Positions 17,420 through 26,321 of a DNA stretch of 64,000 nucleotides are shown here, piece by piece (position 1 is the stretch's first letter; each line of letters opens with the position of its first letter). The DNA lies in contig NZ_AHMO02000004.1 of NCBI RefSeq assembly GCF_000243715.2, positions 622,501 to 686,500 of the forward strand, read 5' to 3'. The notes beneath the pieces are model-generated. The model was not told where the DNA came from and searched no databases. It saw nothing but the letters and a program-made list of their open reading frames with translations. Origin of the DNA: Leptospira broomii serovar Hurstbridge str. 5399 (GTDB lineage Bacteria > Spirochaetota > Leptospiria > Leptospirales > Leptospiraceae). Position numbers and translations under genes: made by a program.

Positions 17420-18754
17420 CTAATTCCGTCCCGCGTATCCGATGACGTCCATAAATGCTGAAACTGAAAAGACAGCCTTGCCCGGTCCCGGTTCTCCGTA
17501 TCCCGGAGGAACAGGTAAATTATATTTTTCGAATGTATTTTTCCAAACCTTCAATAGTTCGCAAAAATATTCAAGGGGAGGCCCGGGCTGAGTGCCTAGT
17601 GTGGTATACGGTTCCGGGCACCAGGCCGTAAAGCGCGGCATAATCCCTTTCGACATAAAGAAATCCAAACCTTCGGCTGTTGAGGCAACTGCTTCTTGAA
17701 CCGTTTCAAATCCCCAAGGTTGAGATAACTCCACTCCACCGACAAAATTAGGAATTACGTGTGAGGGGCCGAAAATTTCAACAGAATCCACGATTCTACG
17801 GATCCATGTATCGCGACCGATATACGACTCCTTGCCGGGGCAGATTTTTTTAAAAAGTTCTTTGTCCCATACTTCGTAGTTAGGGTGATATACTTGAATG
17901 CCTGCATCTTTAAACTTTTGACAGTCTTCTTTCTCCCAAGCTTGCGATACTATCTTACCCATCCATCGTCCGGGAAATTTATCTTCTATCGCTTTTGCAT
18001 ATTCCAAATAGAAATCGATTTCATTCTTTTTCTTCAAGGAAGTGATGACTGACCCGCCGGTAATCGTATAAACTTTTGCAATCTGATCTTCGGAATCGAT
18101 CCAGGATAGTACTTCTAAAAGGTCTTCGACGTCCTTGACACCGGTGTAAGGTCGACCGGCATTTTTTTGCTGACGATAATTATGGTTTATATCGCAGTAA
18201 GCGCATTCCTCCTCTTTTCCAAAATATTGACAATTTCGAAAAACGGTTAAATAGATTAAATAACCCCATTCGATAACGGGAGCAATTTCCCCGGGAAGCT
18301 TTCCGGATTTCGTTTTATGTCGGTACCATGCCGGTTTTGGCGGATATTCTAGATGGCCAAGGAATGTATCATTTAGGAAAAGTCCCGGCGCACCCTCCTT
18401 GTCCTGTCCAGGCGGGATTCGTTTTACTTTATAGGGAGAAGTCGGATTATTCCGGGTAGAGATAACCGTAGGTAATAGGTTAAAATGTCCCCCTGCTAAC
18501 TTTATCTCTTCGGGAGCCTTTGAATCAGCTCCTTCTTTTAAGTCGGCTAAAGGAATATGATCGAAAGAAAAGATGAAATAATCTTTCGTCTTATATTCTT
18601 CCCCGACTAAAAAAGATTCGGGTAGAAAATGAATTCCCTGTCTAAGGATGTCCTGCTTTACGATAGCTTCCAAAGGGATCGTTCTATATTTTCGTTCCAT
18701 CTCCTCGAGCAATGCGATTGAAGATTCTGGGCGCACGGTACTTCTAGCGTTCAT
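17420..18754 (-). CDS. Radical SAM protein with CX8CX2C cluster spacing
   Basis: A protein of 444 residues. The only clustered cysteines suited to an iron-sulfur site are Cys175, Cys184 and Cys187 (FRNCQY, then ECAYCDIN), with the aromatic residue before the last Cys that radical SAM proteins show. The usual spacing is CX3CX2C, and here it is CX8CX2C. Supporting features are TITGGS as the GGE-like SAM-binding segment and later barrel motifs such as IPNFVGGVE. The reaction is unknown. There is no signal peptide, so a cytoplasmic location is expected. The gene is divergent from the sugar-dehydrogenase-like gene, with 93 bases between starts. Confidence 0.75.
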   Translation of the reverse strand: MNARSTVRPESSIALLEEMERKYRTIPLEAIVKQDILRQGIHFLPESFLVGEEYKTKDYFIFSFDHIPLADLKEGADSKAPEEIKLAGGHFNLLPTVISTRNNPTSPYKVKRIPPGQDKEGAPGLFLNDTFLGHLEYPPKPAWYRHKTKSGKLPGEIAPVIEWGYLIYLTVFRNCQYFGKEEECAYCDINHNYRQQKNAGRPYTGVKDVEDLLEVLSWIDSEDQIAKVYTITGGSVITSLKKKNEIDFYLEYAKAIEDKFPGRWMGKIVSQAWEKEDCQKFKDAGIQVYHPNYEVWDKELFKKICPGKESYIGRDTWIRRIVDSVEIFGPSHVIPNFVGGVELSQPWGFETVQEAVASTAEGLDFFMSKGIMPRFTAWCPEPYTTLGTQPGPPLEYFCELLKVWKNTFEKYNLPVPPGYGEPGPGKAVFSVSAFMDVIGYAGRN

Positions 18755-18847
18755 CTTAACGACAGACTGTTTTCCTAGGGCGTTTTGGCATCTAGTTTTT
18801 CCGTTTTTTCACGTTGACCGTAGCCTATTTCGAACGAAGATTTTCTT

Positions 18848-20047
18848 ATGTTCCGCCTTTATACTGTATTTCGAGTTCTTTCCTTATTTTTACTATTTAG
18901 CTCAATTTTACATTCAGCTGAAACTAAGAAGAAAAAGAGAGAAATTTCCTCTAAACTGCCGAAAGCAATCACTTGGAGTGATCTTACATGGAAGGTGGTC
19001 GCGAATGGGTTTAAGGAACCTACTGATATTCAATTTCTCCCCGGGCAGCCTAAGAGTTTCGTCGTACTTGAAAAGAAAGGTAGAATCTGGTTGGTTGATC
19101 TTACCTCGGGAGAAAAAAATCTCGCGGCAGACTTTACGGGGAATGTTGAAACCAGATCGGAGGAAGGGCTTTTGGGCTTGTCCTTCCATCCGGATTTTTC
19201 GAAAAATCGTCGGTTTTACATAAATGCAGTGTCAAAGGAATCCGGTAAGGATCAGACCTTGATTCTTGAATTTGTCTGGGAATCGCAGAAAGTTCTTTCC
19301 TGGAAAGATCGAAAGCGCGTTCTACTTCGAGTCGATCAACCTTACTCTAATCATAATGCAGGTCAATTGGCCTTTGGCCATGACGGAAAATTATATATTG
19401 GCTTTGGAGACGGAGGCGCGGCTAACGATCCTTTTTTACACGGACAAAATCCCAATACGTTTCTCGGAACAATGATTCGAATCGAACCGAATCTCGATAC
19501 TTCTGGTCCGGCTTACAAGGTTCCTAAGGACAATCCTTTCCTCGGGAAGTCGGGATTTCTTCCGGAGATTTGGGCATATGGACTTCGCAATCCTTGGCGT
19601 TTTTCCTTCGATTCGATGACTGGAGAATTATATTTGGCGGATGTCGGACAGAATGAATTCGAGGAAGTGGATCGCATTGAAAAAGGGGGTAATTACGGAT
19701 GGAATATTAAGGAAGGATTTCATTGTTTCCGAAATAATCAGGAATGTAAAAAGCCCGGTTTAATAGATCCGCTGTTTGAGTATGACCACCAAGTCGGACA
19801 GTCGATTACCGGCGGTTATGTATACCGAGGAAAACAATTACCCTTGTTAGAAGGGATGTATGTTTTCGGTGATTTTGTAGCGGGCGTTATCTGGGCTTTG
19901 TCGGTAGAAAATGACAAAAAAGTTACTGTACGCAGACTCTTCAAAGTAGGGTTTCCCATCAGCACGTTTGGCCAAGATTCCGCAGGTGAGATTTATTTTG
20001 CCGATTTTAACGGTGGAAATATTTATCAATTAGTAAAAAAAAATTGA
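18848..20047 (+). CDS. PQQ-dependent glucose/sorbosone dehydrogenase-like secreted protein
   Basis: Six-bladed beta-propeller of the GSDH family (the Asd/soluble glucose dehydrogenase type). A signal peptide spans about residues 1-22. Family motifs in order: EGLLGLSFHPDF, YSNHNAGQLAFGHDG with the catalytic-type His, GDGGAANDP, RIEPNLD, GLRNPWRFSFD, ADVGQNEFEEVD, GGNYGWN and GQSITGGYVYRG. Such proteins oxidise sugars or aldoses in the periplasm, and many uncharacterised members have no proven activity. Length is 399 residues. Nothing nearby would make PQQ. The gene is divergent from the radical SAM gene. Confidence 0.85.
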   Translation: MFRLYTVFRVLSLFLLFSSILHSAETKKKKREISSKLPKAITWSDLTWKVVANGFKEPTDIQFLPGQPKSFVVLEKKGRIWLVDLTSGEKNLAADFTGNVETRSEEGLLGLSFHPDFSKNRRFYINAVSKESGKDQTLILEFVWESQKVLSWKDRKRVLLRVDQPYSNHNAGQLAFGHDGKLYIGFGDGGAANDPFLHGQNPNTFLGTMIRIEPNLDTSGPAYKVPKDNPFLGKSGFLPEIWAYGLRNPWRFSFDSMTGELYLADVGQNEFEEVDRIEKGGNYGWNIKEGFHCFRNNQECKKPGLIDPLFEYDHQVGQSITGGYVYRGKQLPLLEGMYVFGDFVAGVIWALSVENDKKVTVRRLFKVGFPISTFGQDSAGEIYFADFNGGNIYQLVKKN

Positions 20048-20141
20048 AATAAATTGAAAAACCTATTCTTTTGAATGTTAACCCATATAGATCGGACCGC
20101 CTCCACCGCGGATCCGGTTAATCTCGATCAAGGATAGGGGT

Positions 20142-21317
20142 ATGAAGAACATCATTTCCGTTGCATCGGCCGTCCTACTGGTCGGTCTGTTAGCATCCGG
20201 AGCTTGCAAAAAGCCTGCTGAAAAAGCAGAAGCTGCGAACGCAAAACAGAGCGAACCTACGGCAATCATTGTATTTAGCGTTGGAGAATCAAAAGTTCAA
20301 CACGCTGATCTAACCGAAGAAAAAGCAGGCTTAGGAGCTTCTCTCAAATCTGGCGACAAGCTTGTCACCAAGGATAAGGCAAAAGTCGATATTCAGTTTG
20401 CGGACGGTTCTGCGATCAGAATTTCCGAAAATTCTCAGTTGGAGTTTGCTGCTTTGGCAGTAAATGCTAAGGGAAATACTGACACTCGTCTCGCTCTAGT
20501 TTCGGGAAAAGTTTTTGCCAAAGTTAACAAAGCAAGCAAGGACGATCAGTTTTCGGTTATCACTCCGACCGCCATCGCCGGTGTGCGTGGAACTTCCTTC
20601 CTCGTAGATCGCACAAAACCCGATAGATCTGTCATTAAAGTTCTGGAAGGATCCGTTGCGGTTGCTCCTCGTGTAAAAGCCTTAGAAGGCATGAGCACGG
20701 AGGAAATCGAAGGAAATTCCGATCTTAAGAAAGTACAGAATTCCCTGGATAAAGCGGAGATCGTTTTGGAGAAAAACGAATCTTCTCTTGTAAAAGCGTC
20801 TGATAAGACGTTCGGAACAAAGGATGCCTCCAAAATTGCGAGTTTGGATAAAGAAATTCCGAAAGCGGTTACTAAACTTTCAGGATCGGGTATTTCTAAG
20901 TCGGAAGAACAAGAAATCAACACTATCGTTACTGTTGATAAAGGAACGGCAGAAAAGATCGTAAAACTGAACGATGAGTCTTCTTCCGGTAAGCTGGATG
21001 AACAGGCAGCAGCAGTAAACGACTCGGAAAAGAAAAAGATCGAAGCCGACTTGGCTAAACGTCAAGAAGACGAGGTAAAACGATTCAAAAGCGTTTTAGT
21101 TTCGGCTCCAAAAGACCTGAAAACCAAACAAGATTTGGTTAATTATTACGAGAAACTTGAGAAGATCGTCATGGCTGACGGGACTTCATTTATCGGTGCG
21201 ATCGTAGATCAGCAAGGAAGCACGATGATTGTTCATACTGAGCAAGGCATCAAGAGAATCAACCAAGCTGATGTGCAAGAGGTCGTTTACGATTTCCAAA
21301 CCAAGACCAAACTCTAA
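20142..21317 (+). CDS. FecR-domain lipoprotein, LipL45-like
   Basis: A lipoprotein signal with Cys22 in a leptospiral-type lipobox (LLASGAC) is followed by a Lys/Ala/Glu-rich linker. The FecR domain covers about residues 60-170 (LKSGDKLVT, ADGSAIRISENSQLEF, VITPTAIAGVRGTSF). A long helical, charged region follows to the C-terminus. This architecture matches LipL45/Qlp42 and its relatives in Leptospira; I cannot tell which paralog it is. It probably sits in the outer membrane or periplasm. AGGGG lies just before the ATG. A terminator follows at 21346. Confidence 0.85.
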   Translation: MKNIISVASAVLLVGLLASGACKKPAEKAEAANAKQSEPTAIIVFSVGESKVQHADLTEEKAGLGASLKSGDKLVTKDKAKVDIQFADGSAIRISENSQLEFAALAVNAKGNTDTRLALVSGKVFAKVNKASKDDQFSVITPTAIAGVRGTSFLVDRTKPDRSVIKVLEGSVAVAPRVKALEGMSTEEIEGNSDLKKVQNSLDKAEIVLEKNESSLVKASDKTFGTKDASKIASLDKEIPKAVTKLSGSGISKSEEQEINTIVTVDKGTAEKIVKLNDESSSGKLDEQAAAVNDSEKKKIEADLAKRQEDEVKRFKSVLVSAPKDLKTKQDLVNYYEKLEKIVMADGTSFIGAIVDQQGSTMIVHTEQGIKRINQADVQEVVYDFQTKTKL

Positions 21318-21345
21318 ACTGCAAGCTTAAAGAATGGTGGAAAAA

Positions 21346-21378
21346 TCCCGGTGAGTCTAACGGCTCCCGGGTTTTTTC
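21346..21378 (+). terminator. Rho-independent terminator after the FecR lipoprotein
   Basis: CCCGGTGAG and CTCCCGGG form a stem with one bulge around a short loop. It is followed directly by TTTTTT, about 30 bases after the stop codon. Confidence 0.75.
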
Positions 21379-21477
21379 TTTTATAGGCCGTAAAACTCTT
21401 GTAATGAACGGCCTCCACATTTCTCGTAAAGTAATGATAAATTTGTTCTACCGAATTTATGAAAATTTGCTTCGATT

Positions 21478-21506
21478 TTGACAGAATTTAGTTAGAAATT
21501 TCGATT
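21478..21506 (+). promoter_or_regulatory. Possible sigma70-type promoter upstream of the OmpL47-like gene
   Basis: A consensus TTGACA at 21478-21483 is followed after 17 bases by TCGATT, a poor -10 box. It would leave a leader of about 120 bases before the ATG at 21632. The -10 match is only three of six bases, so this is tentative. Confidence 0.3.
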
Positions 21507-21631
21507 ATTTACCGTCCAAACTCAGAACGGTTCGTCATGTATCAAAAAGAAGAGATTGTCTAAATTTGAGAATCTGATAGAGCCAGATCCGATAACCTAA
21601 AAGACCATCGTAGAATTCCAAGGAGATTAGA

Positions 21632-22714
21632 ATGACGGGTGCATCCCCAATCCGATTTATTGCCATTTGCCTACTTATCGTTTCAACTGCGGCCTTCGCT
21701 CAGAATACGGATGACGAGCCCGAACGACAAACAGCACCTAAATCGCAAACCCAACCTTCGACGAAATCCTCCGGCGGATCCGGTAAGAATACGTCCAAAT
21801 CCGACGGAGCTGCTTCCGGGAAAAAAGCCGACTCAGAAGAAAGAGCAGGTACTATTCCTGATATTTACGTTAATTCAAAGATTAAATTCGAACTAACATC
21901 TTCCGATGACGCATCTAAAGTCGACTTTGTCGAATATCGAATTGGGGAGGAAGAATACGTTACTTATACAGCTCCTATATTCATTGCTAAGGAAGGGCTT
22001 GTGAAGGTAAGTTATAGAGGGGTTGATAAGGTAGGAAATAAGGAGAATCCTAAAACTCTGCTAGTTCTAGTCGATAACACTCCTCCGAATCTCAAAATAA
22101 ATCCGAGTCAAACTGTCTTTTCCGCTAGAGACCAAAGCTACGCTCCTAAGGATACTACTTATACCATCGCGGCGACGGACAATCTTGCCGGCGTAAAGGA
22201 AGTTAAATTCTCCGTAAATGGAGGGGAATTTAAAACGTACGATAATCAACCGATTCGCTTGGATAAATTAGGGGTAAATACTCTTAAATATTTCGGTACT
22301 GATAAATCCAATAATACTTCTCAAGAAGGAATCTTCGTGGTGACGGTCGATTTTGAAAAACCCACCGTTATGATCGCTGAAACGATTCCATTAGTATCTG
22401 TAGAATCCAAATTATATACTAAAAAAGGAAATTCGTTTTCTTTGAAAGGGAATGATACGTTTTCCGGAATTAAGCAATTATTGATCAAGCTAGACGGAGC
22501 GGCGGAATGGACGGTTTATAAAGATGCTTTTACCGTAACGGCACCAGGTCAGCACACAATAGAAGCAAAATCGGTGGATAACGTCGGTAATGAAAGTGAA
22601 GTGCAAAAACTGACGTTTATTCTGGATCTAACTCCTCCTGAAACGAAAATTCGCCAGGTGGATTCAAAATCCGAATCGGCGAATCCATCCAACGCGAAAC
22701 CCGCAGGAAAGTAA
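21632..22714 (+). CDS. OmpL47-type Ig-like repeat surface/outer-membrane protein
   Basis: A signal peptide with a likely cut after AFA (residue 23) is followed by a Ser/Thr/Lys/Gln-rich linker to about residue 72. Three similar Ig-like units lie at about 80-145, 175-240 and 265-330. Each has a hydrophobic strand with a YRI/FSV/IKL core, then a Tyr-Thr or Tyr-Lys turn, and ends in a DNxGN- or DKxxN-type turn. This is the OmpL47-type beta-domain of leptospiral surface proteins. The 360-residue length and lack of Cys fit. AAGGAG precedes the ATG. It may be OmpL47 itself, but orthology is not established here. Confidence 0.8.
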   Translation: MTGASPIRFIAICLLIVSTAAFAQNTDDEPERQTAPKSQTQPSTKSSGGSGKNTSKSDGAASGKKADSEERAGTIPDIYVNSKIKFELTSSDDASKVDFVEYRIGEEEYVTYTAPIFIAKEGLVKVSYRGVDKVGNKENPKTLLVLVDNTPPNLKINPSQTVFSARDQSYAPKDTTYTIAATDNLAGVKEVKFSVNGGEFKTYDNQPIRLDKLGVNTLKYFGTDKSNNTSQEGIFVVTVDFEKPTVMIAETIPLVSVESKLYTKKGNSFSLKGNDTFSGIKQLLIKLDGAAEWTVYKDAFTVTAPGQHTIEAKSVDNVGNESEVQKLTFILDLTPPETKIRQVDSKSESANPSNAKPAGK

Positions 22715-22740
22715 TCTTTCTTTTAGATTGGATAATCCTA

Positions 22741-22776
22741 AAAATAAAAGCCCCGGAAATTCGGGGCTTTTATTTT
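22741..22776. terminator. Bidirectional terminator
   Basis: A perfect 15-bp stem: AAAATAAAAGCCCCG at 22741-22755 pairs with CGGGGCTTTTATTTT at 22762-22776, loop GAAATT. It has A-rich and T-rich flanks on both strands. It lies between the convergent OmpL47-like gene and the 22806 gene and should serve both. Confidence 0.9.
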
Positions 22777-22805
22777 GCGATTCGATTATGAATCCATGAT
22801 TCGAT

Positions 22806-23141
22806 TTAGTCCGGGGTTCTCTCTTTTGCGTCTAAATAATTTTCCCAGAGCTTTAAGATGGTGTTTATCGTTTCTTCCATATCGAGCACCATAATTTTAT
22901 GATGGTACTCGACCAATAATTTTCCTTTACCGAATTTTCTGATTTCGGCCCATTCTACTCGAAATCCTTTTATTAGATTTAAGGAATCTAATAAAAGATC
23001 CTTAATCTCGGTCTTGGATAACGGACCTTCCTTCTTCGACAGATAGGAAAGAAGAGAATGAAATATAATTTTTTTTATCTCTCCTGGATCGGGGGAGTCG
23101 GATGAGCTTATATCCGTTACTCTATTTAATTTTCGTTCCAA
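22806..23141 (-). CDS. Hypothetical protein overlapping lipA
   Basis: A small soluble protein of 111 residues, not recognised. It is helical and charged, with a central conserved-looking stretch (FRVEWAEIRKFGKGKLLVEYHH). The TTG start at 23141 lies inside the end of lipA, overlapping it by 16 bases on the same strand, so translation is probably coupled to lipA. A strong bidirectional terminator follows. The start is uncertain because TTG has only a weak ribosome site, but the frame has no other good start before the core. Confidence 0.65.
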   Translation of the reverse strand: MERKLNRVTDISSSDSPDPGEIKKIIFHSLLSYLSKKEGPLSKTEIKDLLLDSLNLIKGFRVEWAEIRKFGKGKLLVEYHHKIMVLDMEETINTILKLWENYLDAKERTPD

Positions 23142-24031
23142 GGTACTTGCTCGTCAGCATGATAGGAACTTCTGACTAACGGACCGGAGAAGACGGATAA
23201 AAAACCTAGGCCTTTTCCATACTCTTTTAAATCCTTAAAAATGTCGGGATGCACATACTCCTTTACGGGATGATGCGAAGCTGTAGGTTGCAAGTATTGT
23301 CCGAGAGTCACCATCTTAACCCCGGAATTTCGCAAATCTCCGAGGGCTTCTCTGACCTCTTCTAAAGTTTCCCCTAATCCTAAAATCAATCCGCTCTTCG
23401 TAAGGAACCCATTAGCGGAAGCGTGTCTTAGTACTTGTAGGGAACGATCGTATTTTTTGGCGGGTGCGATTTTCGGAAATAAACGCTTAACGGTTTCCAA
23501 GTTATGATTAAAAATATCAGGCTTACTTGAATAAATTATCGATAGGTTTTCTTCTTTGGCTTTAAAATCCGGCACTAGGAGTTCTATCTTGCAATCGGGT
23601 AGCCTTTGGCGGATTAGTTCCACCGTTTCCTTATAATGACGGGCTCCGCCATCTTCCAAATCATCCCGGTTTACTGACGTAATCACCACATGTTTTAAAG
23701 CGAGAGCTTTAGCTGACTCCGCAACTCTCAGAGGCTCTCCAGAGTCGAGTGAAAGAGGCTTGCCAAACGGAACATCACAATAGGCGCAACGTCGAGTGCA
23801 AATATCTCCGGCAAGCATATACGTCGCAGTTTTCCTGGACCAACAATGATTTAAATTAGGACAGGAAGCACTTTCACAAACCGTATGTAATTTACTTTCT
23901 TCTACAAGTTCTCGAACTATTGAAACGGAATTACCTGTTTCTCGAAAAGGAAGCCGAACCTTTAGCCAATCCGGTTTTTCCGGAGCGGGAATATTGAACG
24001 AAGTTCTAGGTTTTTTCTTGAGCGGGTTCAC
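23126..24031 (-). CDS. lipA: Lipoyl synthase
   Basis: A radical SAM enzyme that inserts two sulfurs into octanoyl groups on lipoyl domains. The auxiliary cluster cysteines are Cys52, Cys57 and Cys63 (CESASCPNLNHC, CX4CX5C). The SAM cluster is Cys78, Cys82 and Cys85 (CTRRCAYC). The C-terminal RSSY serine that ligates the auxiliary cluster is present near residue 288. The length of 301 residues is standard. The gene is divergent from the pseudouridine synthase gene, with 116 bases between starts, and heads a two-gene unit with the small downstream gene. Confidence 0.96.
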   Translation of the reverse strand: MNPLKKKPRTSFNIPAPEKPDWLKVRLPFRETGNSVSIVRELVEESKLHTVCESASCPNLNHCWSRKTATYMLAGDICTRRCAYCDVPFGKPLSLDSGEPLRVAESAKALALKHVVITSVNRDDLEDGGARHYKETVELIRQRLPDCKIELLVPDFKAKEENLSIIYSSKPDIFNHNLETVKRLFPKIAPAKKYDRSLQVLRHASANGFLTKSGLILGLGETLEEVREALGDLRNSGVKMVTLGQYLQPTASHHPVKEYVHPDIFKDLKEYGKGLGFLSVFSGPLVRSSYHADEQVPWNEN

Positions 24032-24147
24032 AGTCTATAGCCTGCCGAGTTCCGGTGGAAAGGTCAAGTGTTTTGGGTAGCCGGATTGTCCCCCTATACT
24101 TAATCTGGAATGAATTCGGGTGGCAACACTTATAGGATGGGCCCGTT

Positions 24148-24906
24148 TTGGGAAAAAAAGAGAGAGGGCAAAAATCGGAACTTTCGGAAGAACGGGATGG
24201 GATAAGAATCAATCGGTTCCTTGCCGATTGCGGTTTTGGCTCTAGACGAAAAGTGGAAGAATTGATTCTGAATGGAAAAGTTTCCTTAAACGGAAAATCG
24301 GTTCAAGATCTAAGTACTCGTATTCGTCCGGGGAAGGACGAAGTTTTTGTAGGGAACAAAAAGGCGATTCCTAAGAAGGGAACCGTTTTCGTCGCTCTCA
24401 ATAAACCGCCAGGTTATCTTTGTTCCCACGGGGATCGATTTCATAATCATACCGTCTTTGAATTATTGCCGAGCAAGTACGGACAGCTAGCAATTGCGGG
24501 TCGTTTAGATTTGGATTCGAGAGGTCTACTATTACTTTCCGACGACGGCGAACTAGTTCACCAAGTAAGCCATCCTTCTCATTCTTCCGAAAAGGAATAT
24601 GAAGTATCTTTGCACGACTCCATTTCGGTAAGCGAAACGGTGCGTAGATTTCGAGAAGGAATTATGGACGAGGGAGAAATCCTGAAAGCAGAATCTATCC
24701 TTTCGGAATCAAAAGGTCCGGAGGCCTCCCGATTTCGAATCATTCTCCGTCAGGGGAGAAAGAGACAGATTAGAAGAATGTTCTCCGCATTGGGAGGAAG
24801 GGTGATGGACCTACAACGTGTGAGAATCGGAAATTTACGATTGAAAGAACTAGGGATTCGGGAAGGGGAATACACTCTCCTGGATCCTCAAAAATGGAGA
24901 CCATGA
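24148..24906 (+). CDS. RsuA/RluB-family pseudouridine synthase
   Basis: It isomerises a uridine in 16S or 23S rRNA. An S4 RNA-binding domain spans residues 20-65 (RINRFLADCGFGSRRKVEELI). The catalytic domain has the signature GRLDLDSRGLLLLSDDGEL with the catalytic Asp. The C-terminal motif is RQGRKRQIRRM. The start is TTG at 24148 with AGGATGG about seven bases upstream; no other start precedes the S4 domain. RluB, RluE and RsuA cannot be separated by eye. The 3' end overlaps the MBOAT gene by 13 bases. Confidence 0.9.
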   Translation: MGKKERGQKSELSEERDGIRINRFLADCGFGSRRKVEELILNGKVSLNGKSVQDLSTRIRPGKDEVFVGNKKAIPKKGTVFVALNKPPGYLCSHGDRFHNHTVFELLPSKYGQLAIAGRLDLDSRGLLLLSDDGELVHQVSHPSHSSEKEYEVSLHDSISVSETVRRFREGIMDEGEILKAESILSESKGPEASRFRIILRQGRKRQIRRMFSALGGRVMDLQRVRIGNLRLKELGIREGEYTLLDPQKWRP

Positions 24907-26312
24907 ACTTTACAAGCTTAGAATTCTTATTTTTCTTCGGCTTCGTTTTCCTTATCTATTGGAACCTTCCCGACCGATTAAAGAAATATTTTCTTGTTTT
25001 AGCCTCTTCCGTATTTTATGCCTTCGGCTCTTGGCCGTTCTTATTTCACCTCTGGTCTGTGATTCTCGTTAACTGGATATTCATTCGATTCTTTCTGAAG
25101 AAGAATTGGTTTTTACCGGTTTCTATCGGATTCAATGTTTTGAATTTAGCTTTCTTTAAATATTTCTACTTCTTAACGGACCTCGTCGGCGTCGCATTAG
25201 GGATGCGGGAATTACAGAGCAAGGCAAGTTTGGATATTCTTGTTTCTAAAGCCCTAGGATGGGCGGGTTTCGAAGTAATTTTACCCCTTACGATCAGTTA
25301 TTATACATTTCAATTAATTTCGCTTGCCGTGGATAAGAAAAAAGGATCGATACCGGAGGAGATAACGATTTCCCGGATATCTTCTTATGTCCTTCTATTC
25401 CCGGTAATGATCGCGGGACCCATTTTAAGATTTTCTGATGTTTCTGCGCAATTCAATTCGCCTAAGATGTCTCGCGGTGACATGGTCGACGGATTATGGT
25501 TGGTTCTCTTCGGATTATTAAAGAAATCAGTTCTATCCGTTTTAATGACCGGATCGATCTTTCCTGTTTTCGGAGAGCCGGCCATCTTTTCCGGCTGGGC
25601 ATTACTTCGTACTATTTATTTTTTTGCGATTTATCTTTACTTGGATTTTTCAGGATTAACGGATATGGCGAGAGGACTAGGCCGATTATTAGGCTTCCAG
25701 TTGCCGCAAAACTTCAAGGCGCCTTTTTTTATGAACGGTTTCGGCGATTTTTGGAGAAGATGGCATCTAACGTTTTCATTCTGGATCCGAGATTATCTAT
25801 ATATTCCGCTAGGCGGATCTAGATTGGGAACTTTTAGGACCTGCATTAACTATCTGATAGCTTTCGGGATCGGGGGTTTATGGCACGGGGCCAATACAAA
25901 CTACTTACTTTGGGGTTTATTTACGGGTGCATATCTCTCAATCGAACGAGTCTTTAAAGATTCCGGAATAAAACTTTTTCCCGATATTCCGTACGTGAAG
26001 CGAATCGTAACCTATCTTTTCGTTCTGCATATTTACTGTATTTCGTGGATCTTATTTTTTACTCCGACCGTTAGCACCGCTTTTGACGCCGTCGGACGGA
26101 TTCTTACATGGGCTCCCGGACAGGATTTTCCGAACGCTGAGCCGTGTGTGTTTGCTTTGGCTGTTGCGATTTTTTTCCATTGTACCGAAGAATGGCCGGA
26201 AAAATTCCGGATCTCCGATAGGATCAAAGCGTTCACTTTACCTCTCGCATGGATTCTGATTTTACTGGCTTTGCCGAACGGCAATGCCGACTTCTTTTAC
26301 GGACAATTTTAA
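24894..26312 (+). CDS. MBOAT-family O-acyltransferase (AlgI-like), cassette 1
   Basis: A polytopic membrane protein of 472 residues that moves acyl groups across the membrane for O-acylation of a glycan, as AlgI, PatA and DltB do. The signature is present: DFSGLTDMARGLGRLLGF, WRRWHLTFSFWIRDYLYIPLGGSR, and the catalytic His331 in GGLWHG. Many hydrophobic helices fill the rest. It overlaps the pseudouridine synthase gene; the ATG at 24903 is an alternative start. The SGNH-like gene follows after nine bases, which mirrors AlgI-AlgJ/X and PatA-PatB arrangements. A second such pair lies at 52981-55584. Confidence 0.92.
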   Translation: METMNFTSLEFLFFFGFVFLIYWNLPDRLKKYFLVLASSVFYAFGSWPFLFHLWSVILVNWIFIRFFLKKNWFLPVSIGFNVLNLAFFKYFYFLTDLVGVALGMRELQSKASLDILVSKALGWAGFEVILPLTISYYTFQLISLAVDKKKGSIPEEITISRISSYVLLFPVMIAGPILRFSDVSAQFNSPKMSRGDMVDGLWLVLFGLLKKSVLSVLMTGSIFPVFGEPAIFSGWALLRTIYFFAIYLYLDFSGLTDMARGLGRLLGFQLPQNFKAPFFMNGFGDFWRRWHLTFSFWIRDYLYIPLGGSRLGTFRTCINYLIAFGIGGLWHGANTNYLLWGLFTGAYLSIERVFKDSGIKLFPDIPYVKRIVTYLFVLHIYCISWILFFTPTVSTAFDAVGRILTWAPGQDFPNAEPCVFALAVAIFFHCTEEWPEKFRISDRIKAFTLPLAWILILLALPNGNADFFYGQF

Positions 26313-26321
26313 GAAAAGACT

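Larger units (their letters stand above)
21318..21631. other. Intergenic region before the OmpL47-like gene
   Basis: 314 bases. It holds the FecR-gene terminator and then AT-rich DNA containing a consensus -35 box at 21478. AAGGAG precedes the next ATG. No coding remnant was seen. Confidence 0.6.
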
